Positions 1 through 6,471 are shown, counted from the stretch's first letter. The stretch is 18,295 nt of DNA from Gammaproteobacteria bacterium (GCA_023381645.1 JAMCRJ010000040.1:1-18295); one strand, 5' to 3'. A program made the numbers and translations. The notes: a model not told the origin generated them from the sequence alone.

Positions 1-327
1 ATTGGCTACAGCCTGGTGGAGCGGCACAGCGATCTGGCCGAAGCACAAAAATTGCTCACCAAGGCCCTGAGTCTGAGCCCTGACAATCCCGAGATCCTCG
101 ACAGCGTCGGCTGGCTTTATCATGCGCAGGGTGACAATGACCGAGCCCTGGGATATCTGCAGAGGGCCCATGCGGCATTGCCGGATGAGGCCGATATCAG
201 CGCACACCTCGGACAAGTCCTCTGGTCGCTGGGACGCCATGCGGAGGCACGGCAGGTCTGGCAGCACGCGCTGCAAAAGCACCCAGATGATGCCGCCCTC
301 CAAAGGGCTCTCAACCGCCAGCCATGA
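1..327 (+). CDS. TPR-repeat protein, C-terminal part (5' end outside window)
   Basis: The frame is open from the first base of the window and ends at a TGA that overlaps the lolB start as ATGA, so only the last 108 residues are visible. They form about three tetratricopeptide repeats: the pattern of small and aromatic positions (LSPDNPEILDSVGWLYHAQG, then a unit around DRALGYLQRAHAALPDEADI, then AHLGQVLWSLGRHAEARQVW) is the usual TPR consensus with Pro at the helix B end. TPR units make a protein-binding scaffold. In proteobacteria a TPR protein of about 550-600 residues is commonly encoded just before lolB and is often predicted to be exported; the N-terminus needed to check that is missing here. 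The tight overlap means translation is probably coupled to lolB. A GTG at 16 could be read as a start, but the homology continues upstream of it. Confidence 0.85.
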   Translation: MGYSLVERHSDLAEAQKLLTKALSLSPDNPEILDSVGWLYHAQGDNDRALGYLQRAHAALPDEADISAHLGQVLWSLGRHAEARQVWQHALQKHPDDAALQRALNRQP

Positions 328-980
328 GGATTCCTCACGCCATGCCACCCACCCGGCTTCGGTCCCGGAGCACCGTTCGCACACTGGCCGCACTCCTGCT
401 TACCGGCGTGCTGTCCGCCTGTGCGACCACCCCTCCCGTTTCGCCATCTCCCAGGGTCATCCTGCCGACGGCCGAGAGAAACCAGGTCGTCGCCAGCCTG
501 AAACAGTGGCAGGCCAGCGGCCAGGCAGCACTCAGCACCCCCAAAAGCAGTGAAGACTTCGGATTCGACTGGAAGCAGTCTCCCCGGCGCCAGGAGTTCT
601 CCGTTTACGACCCCCTCGGCCGCACGGTCGCCCGCATTACCGTCGATCCCCGAGGCGCGCACCTGCAACTGGCCAATGGAGATATCCGACAGGCGGATAC
701 TCTGGAGGCGCTCCTTGCGCTGGTCCTCCATGTTGATCTGCCGGCGAATGAGTTGCCGGACTGGATGCTTGGCCTGCGCCGCGGTACGGCGACTGAGCAG
801 CAGAATGCCGCAGGCCTGCCCGAAGTCCTGCGCAGCGGCCCCTGGCGGATCCAATATCTCCAATATGCGCCGGTAGGCGGCCTCACCATGCCCAAGCTGC
901 TCCAGGCCACGGGGCCGGAGGGCATCACCCTACGCCTGGCCATCACCCAATGGCGTATGGGGGAACCCGGCACTCCATGA
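324..980 (+). CDS. lolB: Outer-membrane lipoprotein receptor LolB
   Basis: LolB is the outer-membrane acceptor that takes lipoproteins from the periplasmic carrier LolA and inserts them in the outer membrane. The 218-residue product has a basic N-region, a hydrophobic stretch (residues 20-31) and a lipobox LSAC with the acylated Cys at residue 33; the next residue is Ala, not Asp, which fits an outer-membrane destination. The mature part has the LolB pattern: a W-QASGQAAL segment near residue 60, then SVYDPLGRTVARI, and a C-terminal GPWRIQYLQYAPVGG followed by PKLLQATGPEGITLRLAITQW. The start overlaps the preceding TPR gene and the stop overlaps ispE, both as ATGA, so the three genes form one translationally coupled unit. 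Position in front of ispE is the standard lolB location. Met7 is a possible alternative start. Confidence 0.9.
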   Translation: MRIPHAMPPTRLRSRSTVRTLAALLLTGVLSACATTPPVSPSPRVILPTAERNQVVASLKQWQASGQAALSTPKSSEDFGFDWKQSPRRQEFSVYDPLGRTVARITVDPRGAHLQLANGDIRQADTLEALLALVLHVDLPANELPDWMLGLRRGTATEQQNAAGLPEVLRSGPWRIQYLQYAPVGGLTMPKLLQATGPEGITLRLAITQWRMGEPGTP

Positions 981-1822
981 GCGAAAGTTATTCCGCCCCC
1001 GCCAAACTGAACCTGATGCTGCGCGTTATCGACCAGCGCAGCGACGGCTATCACGAATTGCAAACGGTGTTTCAGTTTATCGACCTGGCCGACCGGCTAT
1101 GGTTCAGCTCGCGCCCTGCCGGACAATTTTCCCGCAGCGGTGGACCAAAAGGCGTGGCAGAAGCCGATGACCTCAGCATCCGCGCCGCGCAATGCTTGGC
1201 CGAGGTCGGTGCCGTCCGCGAGGGGGTCCACATTCGTATGGAAAAAATCCTGCCCATGGGGGGCGGCATTGGGGGTGGTTCCTCGGATGCCGCCACCACC
1301 CTCATCGTGCTCAACCGGCTGTGGCGCACCGGCCTGAGTCGCGCGGAACTCATGGAGATCGGCACCAGCCTTGGCGCCGACGTTCCGGTGTTCCTATTCG
1401 GGCGCAGCGCCTGGGCGGAGGGAGTGGGCGAACGCCTGCAGGCGCTCGACGCTCTCCAGGAAAGCCACTATGTGCTGCTGCATCCGCAGATATCGGTAAG
1501 TACCCGGGAGATATTCACCGCCCCTGAATTGACACGGCACCATGCGCCCATCACAATAAGCGCGTTTCTCGGCGGGGCGACGGAAAACACTCTGGAATCC
1601 GTGGTGTGTGCCCGCTATCCCGAAGTCCATCGCAGCATACTCTGGTTAAGAGACCATGGCGTGCGCGATGTTCGGCTGACGGGTAGCGGGGCCTGCGTTT
1701 TCGGAGTGGTGGCAGATGCCGTTGCCGCACAGCAGGTGGCCGCGCTGGCGCCCCCGCCCTGGCGGGCATGGGCGGTACGCGGACGTAACCAGCACCCACT
1801 TTACGATCCCGCCGAGCAATGA
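977..1822 (+). CDS. ispE: 4-diphosphocytidyl-2-C-methyl-D-erythritol kinase
   Basis: IspE phosphorylates the 2-hydroxyl of CDP-ME with ATP in the non-mevalonate (MEP) isoprenoid pathway. The 281-residue protein has the GHMP-kinase layout: N-terminal PAKLNLMLRV (Lys10, Asn12), the glycine-rich ATP loop PMGGGIGGGSSDAA at 93-106, the catalytic Asp135 in LGADVPVF, and the third motif LTGSGACVFG near residue 240. Length agrees with the family (about 280-290). I chose the ATG at 977 rather than the in-frame ATG at 950, because 977 overlaps the lolB stop as ATGA and gives the normal N-terminus; the extra nine residues from 950 lie inside lolB and are unlike the family. The stop lies 4 nt before tRNA-Gln, so the tRNA is probably cut from the same transcript. 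Confidence 0.95.
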   Translation: MSESYSAPAKLNLMLRVIDQRSDGYHELQTVFQFIDLADRLWFSSRPAGQFSRSGGPKGVAEADDLSIRAAQCLAEVGAVREGVHIRMEKILPMGGGIGGGSSDAATTLIVLNRLWRTGLSRAELMEIGTSLGADVPVFLFGRSAWAEGVGERLQALDALQESHYVLLHPQISVSTREIFTAPELTRHHAPITISAFLGGATENTLESVVCARYPEVHRSILWLRDHGVRDVRLTGSGACVFGVVADAVAAQQVAALAPPPWRAWAVRGRNQHPLYDPAEQ

Positions 1823-1826
1823 TTAT

Positions 1827-1901
1827 TGGGGCGTAGCCAAGCGGTAAGGCACCGGATTTTGATTCCGGCATTCCCAGGTTCGATCCCTGGCGCCCCAGCC
1901 A
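1827..1901 (+). tRNA. tRNA-Gln (UUG)
   Basis: A full cloverleaf can be folded by hand. The acceptor TGGGGCG (1827-1833) pairs with CGCCCCA (1891-1897), followed by G73 and an encoded CCA (1899-1901). The anticodon stem CCGGA/TCCGG (1852-1856/1864-1868) closes a seven-base loop TTTTGAT with anticodon TTG at 1859-1861. The T arm carries GGTTCGATCC. The U1-A72 pair is typical of bacterial tRNA-Gln. It sits between ispE and prs, the order often seen in proteobacteria. Confidence 0.97.
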
Positions 1902-1949
1902 AATTGTCCTCGGACTGTTTTGCCACCTGCGAAGAGAGAACGACATCAC

Positions 1950-2897
1950 ATGGCCCACGGCAATCTCATGGTCTTCAGCGGGAACGCCAATCCCGTACTG
2001 GCCGCCCAGGTAGCGCGCTTCCTGCAAATTCCTATCGGCCGTGCCGAAGTCAGCGCCTTCAGCGACGGCGAAGTCTTTGTTGAGATATTGGAAAACGTGC
2101 GCGGACGGGATGTTTTCGTGCTCCAGCCTACCTGCACGCCGACCAATGATCACCTCATGGAACTGCTGACCATGATCGACGCGCTGAAACGCGCTTCGGC
2201 CAATCGCATCACCGCCGCCATGCCGTATTTCGGCTATGCGCGGCAGGATCGCAAGTCACGCTCACGTACAGCCATCACCGCCAAACTGGTCGCCGATCTC
2301 ATTACCAGTGCTGGTGCCAACCGGGTCCTCACCATGGATCTACATGCTGACCAGATTCAGGGCTTCTTCGATGTGCCGGTTGACAACATTTACGCCTCAC
2401 CCATTCTCCTCGGCGACATCTGGCGCCAGAGCTATCCGGAGCTGATCGTGGTTTCCCCGGATGTAGGCGGTGTCGTCCGCGCCCGCGCCATTGCCAAGCG
2501 CCTCGAAGTGGATCTCGCCATTATCGACAAACGCCGACCGCGTCCCAACGAATCGGTCGTCATGAATATCATCGGAGATGTGGACGGCCGCACCTGTGTT
2601 CTCGTGGACGACATGGTCGATACCGCCAACACCCTCTGCGAAGCGGCCCATGCCCTCAAGGCGCGGGGCGCCGTCAAGGTCTGCGCTTACTGTACTCACC
2701 CGGTACTGTCCGGCCCCGCCATGGAGCGCATCGAGCGATCCGATCTGGACGAACTGGTCGTCACCGATACCATACCGCTCAGGCCGGATGCGCGGGCCAG
2801 CAGCAAGATCCGCGTACTGTCCGTTGCCGAGTTGCTGGCCGAAACCATCCGCCGGATTGCGGAAGAGGACTCGGTCAGTTCGCTGTTCATGGATTGA
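1950..2897 (+). CDS. prs: Ribose-phosphate pyrophosphokinase (PRPP synthetase)
   Basis: Prs transfers the pyrophosphate of ATP to ribose 5-phosphate, making PRPP for purine, pyrimidine, His, Trp and NAD synthesis. The 315-residue product matches the usual class I length. Visible signatures are [12 protein letters not shown] at the N-terminus, SAFSDGE, the loop [16 protein letters not shown] (about 95-110), [26 protein letters not shown], and the PRPP-binding motif [14 protein letters not shown] prefer the ATG at 1950, which gives the family N-terminus and has a purine-rich GAAGAGAGA stretch upstream, to the ATG at 1920, which adds ten unrelated residues. It lies 48 nt after tRNA-Gln and is probably transcribed with it. 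An rplY/ctc gene often follows prs; here tRNA-His and a broken island follow. Confidence 0.96.
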   Translation: MAHGNLMVFSGNANPVLAAQVARFLQIPIGRAEVSAFSDGEVFVEILENVRGRDVFVLQPTCTPTNDHLMELLTMIDALKRASANRITAAMPYFGYARQDRKSRSRTAITAKLVADLITSAGANRVLTMDLHADQIQGFFDVPVDNIYASPILLGDIWRQSYPELIVVSPDVGGVVRARAIAKRLEVDLAIIDKRRPRPNESVVMNIIGDVDGRTCVLVDDMVDTANTLCEAAHALKARGAVKVCAYCTHPVLSGPAMERIERSDLDELVVTDTIPLRPDARASSKIRVLSVAELLAETIRRIAEEDSVSSLFMD

Positions 2898-2914
2898 TAA
2901 CCGTTTTACCGACC

Positions 2915-2943
2915 TTGCAGCGGGGCGTCGGCCATTGTATGAT
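2915..2943 (+). promoter_or_regulatory. Predicted sigma70 promoter of tRNA-His
   Basis: TTGCAG (2915-2920) and TATGAT (2938-2943) are separated by exactly 17 bp. Transcription would start near 2950, about 9 nt before the mature tRNA. Both boxes are close to consensus, and the position between prs and the tRNA makes this convincing. Confidence 0.65.
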
Positions 2944-2958
2944 TTGCGCTCTGTCAAT

Positions 2959-3035
2959 GGTGGCTGTAGCTCAGTCGGTAGAGTCCCGGATTGTGATTCC
3001 GGTTGTCGCGGGTTCGAGCCCCGTCAGCCACCCCA
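2959..3035 (+). tRNA. tRNA-His (GUG)
   Basis: The acceptor GTGGCTG (2960-2966) pairs with CAGCCAC (3025-3031). The extra G-1 at 2959 faces C73 at 3032, the specific identity pair of tRNA-His, and CCA is encoded at 3033-3035. The anticodon stem CCGGA/TCCGG (2986-2990/2998-3002) closes TTGTGAT with anticodon GTG at 2993-2995. The T arm is GGTTCGAGCC. A tyrosine-recombinase remnant begins 70 nt downstream and points back at this tRNA, so its 3' end is a likely integration site. Confidence 0.97.
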
Positions 3036-3105
3036 TATTTTCAAGCAGTTATGATTGCTTTTGCAAAGTCTTCCTAACTTGAAGGCCTCTTTCCTAAGAT
3101 GGTCA

Positions 3106-3438
3106 TCACCGCTTAGTCCTCAAAGCAACCGGCGCCGGATCGCTTTGCGTAGTCTTATGACTCCTGATATACGCCTCCGTCATGGATCTGCTTTTGTGCC
3201 CGGCCAACCCCTGTGCATCCATTTTTGCCTCATCGGCCGCAGTAATCGCTGCAGCCCTGATGTCGTGAAAGTGAAAACGCTCCTGAATCATCAGCCCTTC
3301 TTTGAGGGCCTTATCGATTGCCTTCCCCCACATGGCTTTAAACCCGCTGTCGGTATAGGTAGGTGTGACACCATGCGTCTTTAGCGGATATTTAAAAATG
3401 GCCGAATACTGGTTCTGCTGGGGACAGGGAAATGAATG
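3106..3438 (-). pseudogene. Tyrosine recombinase (phage-type integrase), C-terminal fragment
   Basis: The reading frame is open from 3438 down to the TGA at 3106-3108 and closed by an in-frame stop at 3439-3441, leaving about 110 residues; a full integrase has 300-450. What remains is the catalytic C-terminus: YTDSGFKAMWGKAI, the HxxR box in FHFHDIRAAAIT, the late His in LAGHKSRSMT, and the Tyr nucleophile in TEAYIR. The N-terminal DNA-binding domain and the first active-site Arg are lost, so it cannot work as an integrase. The homology runs above the ATG at 3331-3333, up to about 3420, so the gene was cut rather than starting there. It converges on tRNA-His with 70 nt between, the classic tRNA-attL-int arrangement. 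The fragment ends where the next, unrelated frame begins, which marks a recombination junction near 3430. Confidence 0.85.
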
Positions 3439-3719
3439 CTACTGAACTAGTTAATGAATCAGAGTCCAGGAAACCGCATCTGACCATGGCCGTCGCTTTG
3501 GGTGCGAAGCTGAATCTTGCCGATTTTCAAAATGCTGTCCCGATGCTCAGAGAGCTAAGCATTAACAATGATTCTGTTGCGGACGAGAGAGAACTCGACC
3601 TCAGTATCGTATCGGTTCCCGCATTCCTGAAAACCAAGCAATGGTATATCGATGCCATAAACCCCCGGTGTCAGGGTAGTTGTCGCCTCTCTGAAATGGA
3701 GTCAGGCTGGCCCGGTTAG
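3432..3719 (+). pseudogene. N-terminal fragment resembling a DUF4011-type defence helicase
   Basis: This 95-residue frame starts at an ATG with a short AGGGA just before it. Residues 16-74 look like the beta-rich N-terminal segment that precedes DUF4011 in very large helicase-nuclease fusions: KLNLADFQNAVPMLRELSINN, then a run ending ELDLSIVSVPAFLKTKQWYIDAI. In those proteins the same stretch reads as a variable strand, 'QN-VP-[IL]-R-L-[IV]-N', then a strand ending 'P-F'. The family normally exceeds 1000 residues; here the likeness stops near 3656 and the last 20 residues (from about RCQGSCRL) seem to come from an inserted element. Such helicases are often found in phage-defence islands, which suits the neighbouring integrase remnant. 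The assignment is from memory of the family pattern and would need a profile search. It cannot encode a working helicase. Confidence 0.5.
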
Positions 3720-3816
3720 CAGCGATTTTGCCACCGATCATGGAGTAGCCCGACTTTGTGGAGAAGGAACTGGGTCGGGCCAATCCCTATCGGAGAGTGC
3801 CGACAACGTCACCCCC
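3667..3816. repeat. Small segment bounded by imperfect inverted repeats (possible IS/MITE remnant)
   Basis: The left edge reads GGTGTCA...GTTGTCGCCTCTCTGA...TGGCCCG (3667-3714). The reverse complement of the right edge reads GGTGACGTTGTCGGCACTCTCCGA...TGGCCCG (3815-3776). The shared anchors are GTTGTCG, CTCTC or CTCTCT, and TGGCCCG, in the same order but with spacing of 29 bp on one side and 25 bp on the other. That is the look of decayed terminal inverted repeats around a core of about 60 bp with no transposase. The DUF4011-like frame breaks at its left edge. I cannot name the family; the end pattern is faintly like IS21-group ends. Confidence 0.4.
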
Positions 3817-4133
3817 GCCATGTCGGCCTTCGCCGTTTTCGTCGCGTCCGGGCTTACCCTCCCTTCTCCCAAGCCCGTTCCCCACTTTCTCCACCTTGCG
3901 GTCCACGCGGGTCTTCCCCCGCTCTCCGCAGTTCGTTTTCTCATGTAGCCTCCCGCCTGACCCGTAGTCCCGCGCACATAATGGCGCCGGACAGGAAATT
4001 CGCGTCTTCGGCCCCAACTCGGGCCGCATGTGGAGACTATACGAGCGATGTGCAAAGAAGTTCTGGGAAAACGATCCACCGCACGAAACGCCTTTTCCGC
4101 AACACTCGCGGCCTACGCCGTAGGACGTGCCGA
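3817..4133. other. Stretch with no recognisable gene
   Basis: Long frames exist here on both strands because GC is high, but none has a family likeness, a signal peptide or a ribosome binding site that I trust. A 13-bp perfect palindrome CCTACGCCGTAGG sits at 4112-4124, just before the CusA-like fragment, and may mark another junction. I read the segment as debris between the broken genes on either side. Confidence 0.5.
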
Positions 4134-4223
4134 ACGGAGTGCGGTATCGCCACCGGCGTGATGATGGATGCCCCCGTGGTCATGATCGAAAACATGCATA
4201 AGCACCTGGAGCAGACCCCTGGC
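4134..4223 (+). pseudogene. Short CusA/CzcA-type heavy-metal RND pump fragment
   Basis: About 30 codons translate to GIATGVMMDAPVVMIENMHK followed by HLEQTPG. This matches the fourth transmembrane segment of CusA/CzcA pumps, where E. coli CusA has GAMVDAAIVMIENAHKRLE. The likeness starts abruptly and ends around 4223; the frame stays open to a TAG at 4278-4280 with unrelated sequence. One expected Ala after the Asp is Pro here and the GIAIAIG lead-in is altered or shortened, so the piece was drifting before or after it was cut. A full pump has over 1000 residues, so nothing functional remains. It lies about 180 nt upstream of a CusF-like gene, the small periplasmic partner of Cus systems, so the locus once probably held a copper/silver efflux set. 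Confidence 0.7.
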
Positions 4224-4339
4224 GTCGATCCCTGGGCGGCAACGAAGACGACAGGAAAACCAGGCATGAATGATGGGTAGGCGAACAGAACGGAGGCGCA
4301 ATTTTGCCGTGAGCGGAAAGGAAGGGACACCGGGAATCG

Positions 4340-4368
4340 TTGCCATAACCAAGTGTTACACTTTGATA
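4340..4368 (+). promoter_or_regulatory. Possible promoter of the CusF-like gene
   Basis: TTGCCA (4340-4345) and TTGATA (4363-4368) are spaced by 17 bp, placing a start near 4375 and leaving a short leader before the AAGGAGA ribosome binding site at 4390-4396. The -10 box is only a moderate match. The sequence lies after the CusA fragment, so the small gene would have its own promoter despite the loss of its neighbours. Confidence 0.35.
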
Positions 4369-4401
4369 AACGAACAGTTCGACAACAGCAAGGAGACGAA
4401 C

Positions 4402-4764
4402 ATGAACCGTTTTTATCTCACCCTCATCCTGGCGTGTTCGGCGGCGGCCACGCTTCCGGCACATGCGGCCACGGGCAATATGCCGGGCTTGGACAACATG
4501 CGCACCGTGTCGGGCCAGATAATCCAGGCCCAGACCTTCATGGGGCAGGGCAAGATCAACAGCATGAATCCCGATGCGAACACGGTCATCGTCGCCATGG
4601 GTCCCGTCAAGGCCCTTGGCTGGCCCAGTATGCCAATGAATTTCCTGCTCCAGAACATGGTTATGCTCAACAGCTACAAGGCCGGAGAAATGGTGAATTT
4701 CAATTTCGCAAAAGATACCGCCGGGGGGCAGGTCATCACCAGGGTCACGCCGGTCAGACAATGA
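4402..4764 (+). CDS. CusF-like periplasmic copper/silver-binding protein (Met variant)
   Basis: The 120-residue product has a Sec signal peptide (MNRFYLTLILACSAAATLPAHA, cut before ATG), so it acts in the periplasm. The mature part is one CusF-type small beta barrel: GKINSMNPDANTVIVAMGPV, then LGWPSMPMNF, then YKAGEMVNFNFAKD and a final strand ITRVTPV. CusF binds Cu(I) or Ag(I) and passes it to the CusCBA pump. Its ligands are His36, Trp44, Met47 and Met49. Here Trp and both Met (WPSMPM) are kept, but the His position is Met (VAMGP in place of IHHDP). The ATG at 4402 is fixed by AAGGAGA with a 5-nt spacer; the in-frame ATG at 4270 would destroy the signal peptide. A CusA-like pump fragment lies just upstream. 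No intact pump is visible, so it may serve a pump elsewhere or act as a metal buffer. Confidence 0.85.
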   Translation: MNRFYLTLILACSAAATLPAHAATGNMPGLDNMRTVSGQIIQAQTFMGQGKINSMNPDANTVIVAMGPVKALGWPSMPMNFLLQNMVMLNSYKAGEMVNFNFAKDTAGGQVITRVTPVRQ

Positions 4765-4888
4765 AAACACGACGTGACCCTGTAATCCGGCCGACTTCCC
4801 CTCCGAGAACACCACGGGGATATTATCGAGTTATACCATCCGCTGAATCGCTGCTAGATTCATCTAAATCAATACAGGAGGATTCACC

Positions 4889-5197
4889 ATGACACTGGAA
4901 ACATCCCACCAGGAGATAGGCAAAGAAATACGGACCATGGCGATCAGACTCCGCCGTGCTGCCTTGCGGGGTTTTATGATGACGATCCTTATGAGCGCGC
5001 CGTTATCTGCCTATGCACGCGAAGATCATGCGCCGACGAATCCAAGGTATGAGACAAAGATACTGAAAGATAAAGCAGAATATTTAACGTACACCATGAT
5101 TGTACAGATCAAGGATGGTCACTGGGAGGAGGTCGTTAAGAACGCCCAAAAGGTTGCCGAGATTGGCAAACAAATACAGGCAATAAACGCTTATTGA
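4889..5197 (+). CDS. Small secreted protein of unknown function
   Basis: The 102-residue product is not one I recognise. A near-perfect AGGAGG lies 8 nt before the ATG at 4889, which supports that start although it leaves a long N-region: the signal-peptide-like part is RLRRAALRGFMMTILMSAPL with a likely cut after AYA, near residue 43. The mature part, about 60 residues, is mostly charged helix: KILKDKAEYLTYTMIVQIKD followed by HWEEVVKNAQKVAEIGKQIQ, with no cysteine. An ATG at 4937 would give a more ordinary signal peptide but lacks a binding site. A 6-bp inverted repeat, TGAATC and GATTCA around a 7-nt loop (4844-4862), lies in front and could be an operator. It follows the CusF-like gene by 124 nt in the same direction; a metal-related role is only a guess from position. 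Confidence 0.65.
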   Translation: MTLETSHQEIGKEIRTMAIRLRRAALRGFMMTILMSAPLSAYAREDHAPTNPRYETKILKDKAEYLTYTMIVQIKDGHWEEVVKNAQKVAEIGKQIQAINAY

Positions 5198-5643
5198 TGC
5201 GACTGCTGGCGCCATCAGACCTTCATGACGGGCAGGAATGCGGCATCTGCCGGCTGGATGGCCTGGTGTAACGGACCCCGCTTTCATGGGGAAGGGACGG
5301 TCGGGTGGAAACACACTGGATGGGCACGGACTGCTTGCGGACTACTACAGAACGGCAAGTTCGCCGTCGTCAGGCAAAAGCTGCTGGGGATCCAGTCAAC
5401 TCCACACCAGGATTTGGTAAATTGTAAACATCTCAAATGGTGAGATGTTACCGCACGCCCCGACTGCTCCCGGAATCTCCCGAAATCACCGTTGCGAAAG
5501 GGGCCAAAAACACCCATTCTTGACACCGTCAGAGACCGTCATTTCAGGCACTTTGAAATGGCGCCATCCATCAATTGGTGACAGGTGGTAATTACAGCAT
5601 AACCCGTATGTTGAAAGTACTTCTTGAGGAATATGTCAGCAAC
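5198..5643. other. Intergenic stretch without a supported gene
   Basis: About 450 nt separate the small secreted protein from the outer-membrane barrel. Frames in it (for example from 5225) have no signal, family pattern or ribosome binding site that I can support. It holds the inverted repeat at 5427-5449, and the 5' part upstream of 5644 must carry the promoter of the barrel gene, but I see no convincing -35/-10 pair. Confidence 0.5.
5427..5449. repeat. Perfect 9-bp inverted repeat
   Basis: AACATCTCA (5427-5435) and TGAGATGTT (5441-5449) are exact complements around the 5-nt spacer AATGG. No T-run follows on either strand, so it is not a simple terminator. It lies about 195 nt upstream of the barrel gene and could be a regulator site or the hairpin of a small RNA. 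Confidence 0.45.
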
Positions 5644-6471
5644 ATGAATGAACTAAAAATTTTTCCTGTTACCGCCTTGCTGGCAACGCTGATCATGAGC
5701 ATTCAAGCCGTACGTGCAGATGATACCATCCAAAATCCCTGCACCGGGCCGTCCGCATTGTTCGCCCTGCTAGATCGGCCCACGGTGTCTGACAGTGCCT
5801 GCGTGGTGCAATATGGCCAAGCCGTACTGGAGGCGGGTTACCAACATGCCAACCTTGCGGGAACCGGAGGCGGCACTGCCGATAATTTTCCCGAGGCGGA
5901 ATTGCGCTTTGGCCTGCCGGGCCACAACGAACTCGTCCTGCTGCCGCCCAACGACAATCTCCAGCAGGTCCCAGGCAGCCCACATCTCCAGGGGTTCTCG
6001 GCCACTACGATCGGTATCAAGCACGAATTGGGCTATACCAAACACTGGCTCGGGGCCGTGGAAAGCTTGTTTACCCTGCCCTCCGGAAGCCCGACGTTTG
6101 GCAGCCGGGGGACAGGGGTAGCTTTTAACGGTATCGTTGACTATGCCCCAAGTAACGACACCGGGATATCCTTGCAATTGGGCGTCACATCTCAGACCAA
6201 TCCCGCACTCGCAGGAGGTGGTCGCTTCACCAGCGTTAATCCGGATATCACCTTCACCTGGTTGCCTTTGTGGAATCTGCAGTTCTACGGCGAGGTCTAT
6301 GGACAAAGCCGCACGGGACCCGGCCTGGGGTCCGGTTTTGATGCGGACGGCGGTGTGCAGTACCTGCTGACCCCCTACTGTGAGGTGGACCTCGAAGAAG
6401 GTGTGCGCCTGAGCGGAAACCTAGGTGGGTTTACCCATTACTTCGGGGCAGGGATGGGTTTCCTGTTCTGA
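5644..6471 (+). CDS. Outer-membrane beta-barrel, Phenol_MetA_deg-type transporter family
   Basis: From the ATG at 5644 the product has 275 residues and a signal peptide, MNELKIFPVTALLATLIMSI, cut after AVRA. The mature chain starts with a short Cys-containing segment (NPCTGP, then DSACVVQYGQ), and continues as alternating strands and Gly/Asn turns: VLEAGYQHANLAG, AELRFGLPGHNELVLLPP, TTIGIKHELGYTKHW, GVAFNGIVDYAPSNDTGI, WNLQFYGEVYGQSR. It ends with GAGMGFLF, an outer-membrane assembly signature with terminal Phe. This is the layout of the 'MetA-pathway of phenol degradation' barrels, whose substrates are mostly unknown. In-frame starts at 5575 (TTG) and 5608 (ATG) exist; I chose 5644 because it gives a normal signal peptide, although its GAGGA at 5626-5630 is rather far away. 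Two N-terminal Cys could form a disulphide. Confidence 0.7.
   Translation: MNELKIFPVTALLATLIMSIQAVRADDTIQNPCTGPSALFALLDRPTVSDSACVVQYGQAVLEAGYQHANLAGTGGGTADNFPEAELRFGLPGHNELVLLPPNDNLQQVPGSPHLQGFSATTIGIKHELGYTKHWLGAVESLFTLPSGSPTFGSRGTGVAFNGIVDYAPSNDTGISLQLGVTSQTNPALAGGGRFTSVNPDITFTWLPLWNLQFYGEVYGQSRTGPGLGSGFDADGGVQYLLTPYCEVDLEEGVRLSGNLGGFTHYFGAGMGFLF

Noticed and set aside
3043..3060. AAGCA/TGCTT hairpin after tRNA-His as a terminator
   Set aside because: Only five pairs with an 8-nt loop and a short T-run; too weak to call.
3738..4079. Minus-strand frames at 3738-4079 and 3787-4029
   Set aside because: No family pattern, no ribosome binding site, and they cross the inverted-repeat segment; probably chance frames.
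3756..4280. A 174-codon plus-strand frame as one intact gene
   Set aside because: Only the last part (4134-4223) resembles a known family (CusA); the rest is Arg/Ser/Pro-rich low-quality sequence typical of a chance frame in GC-rich DNA.
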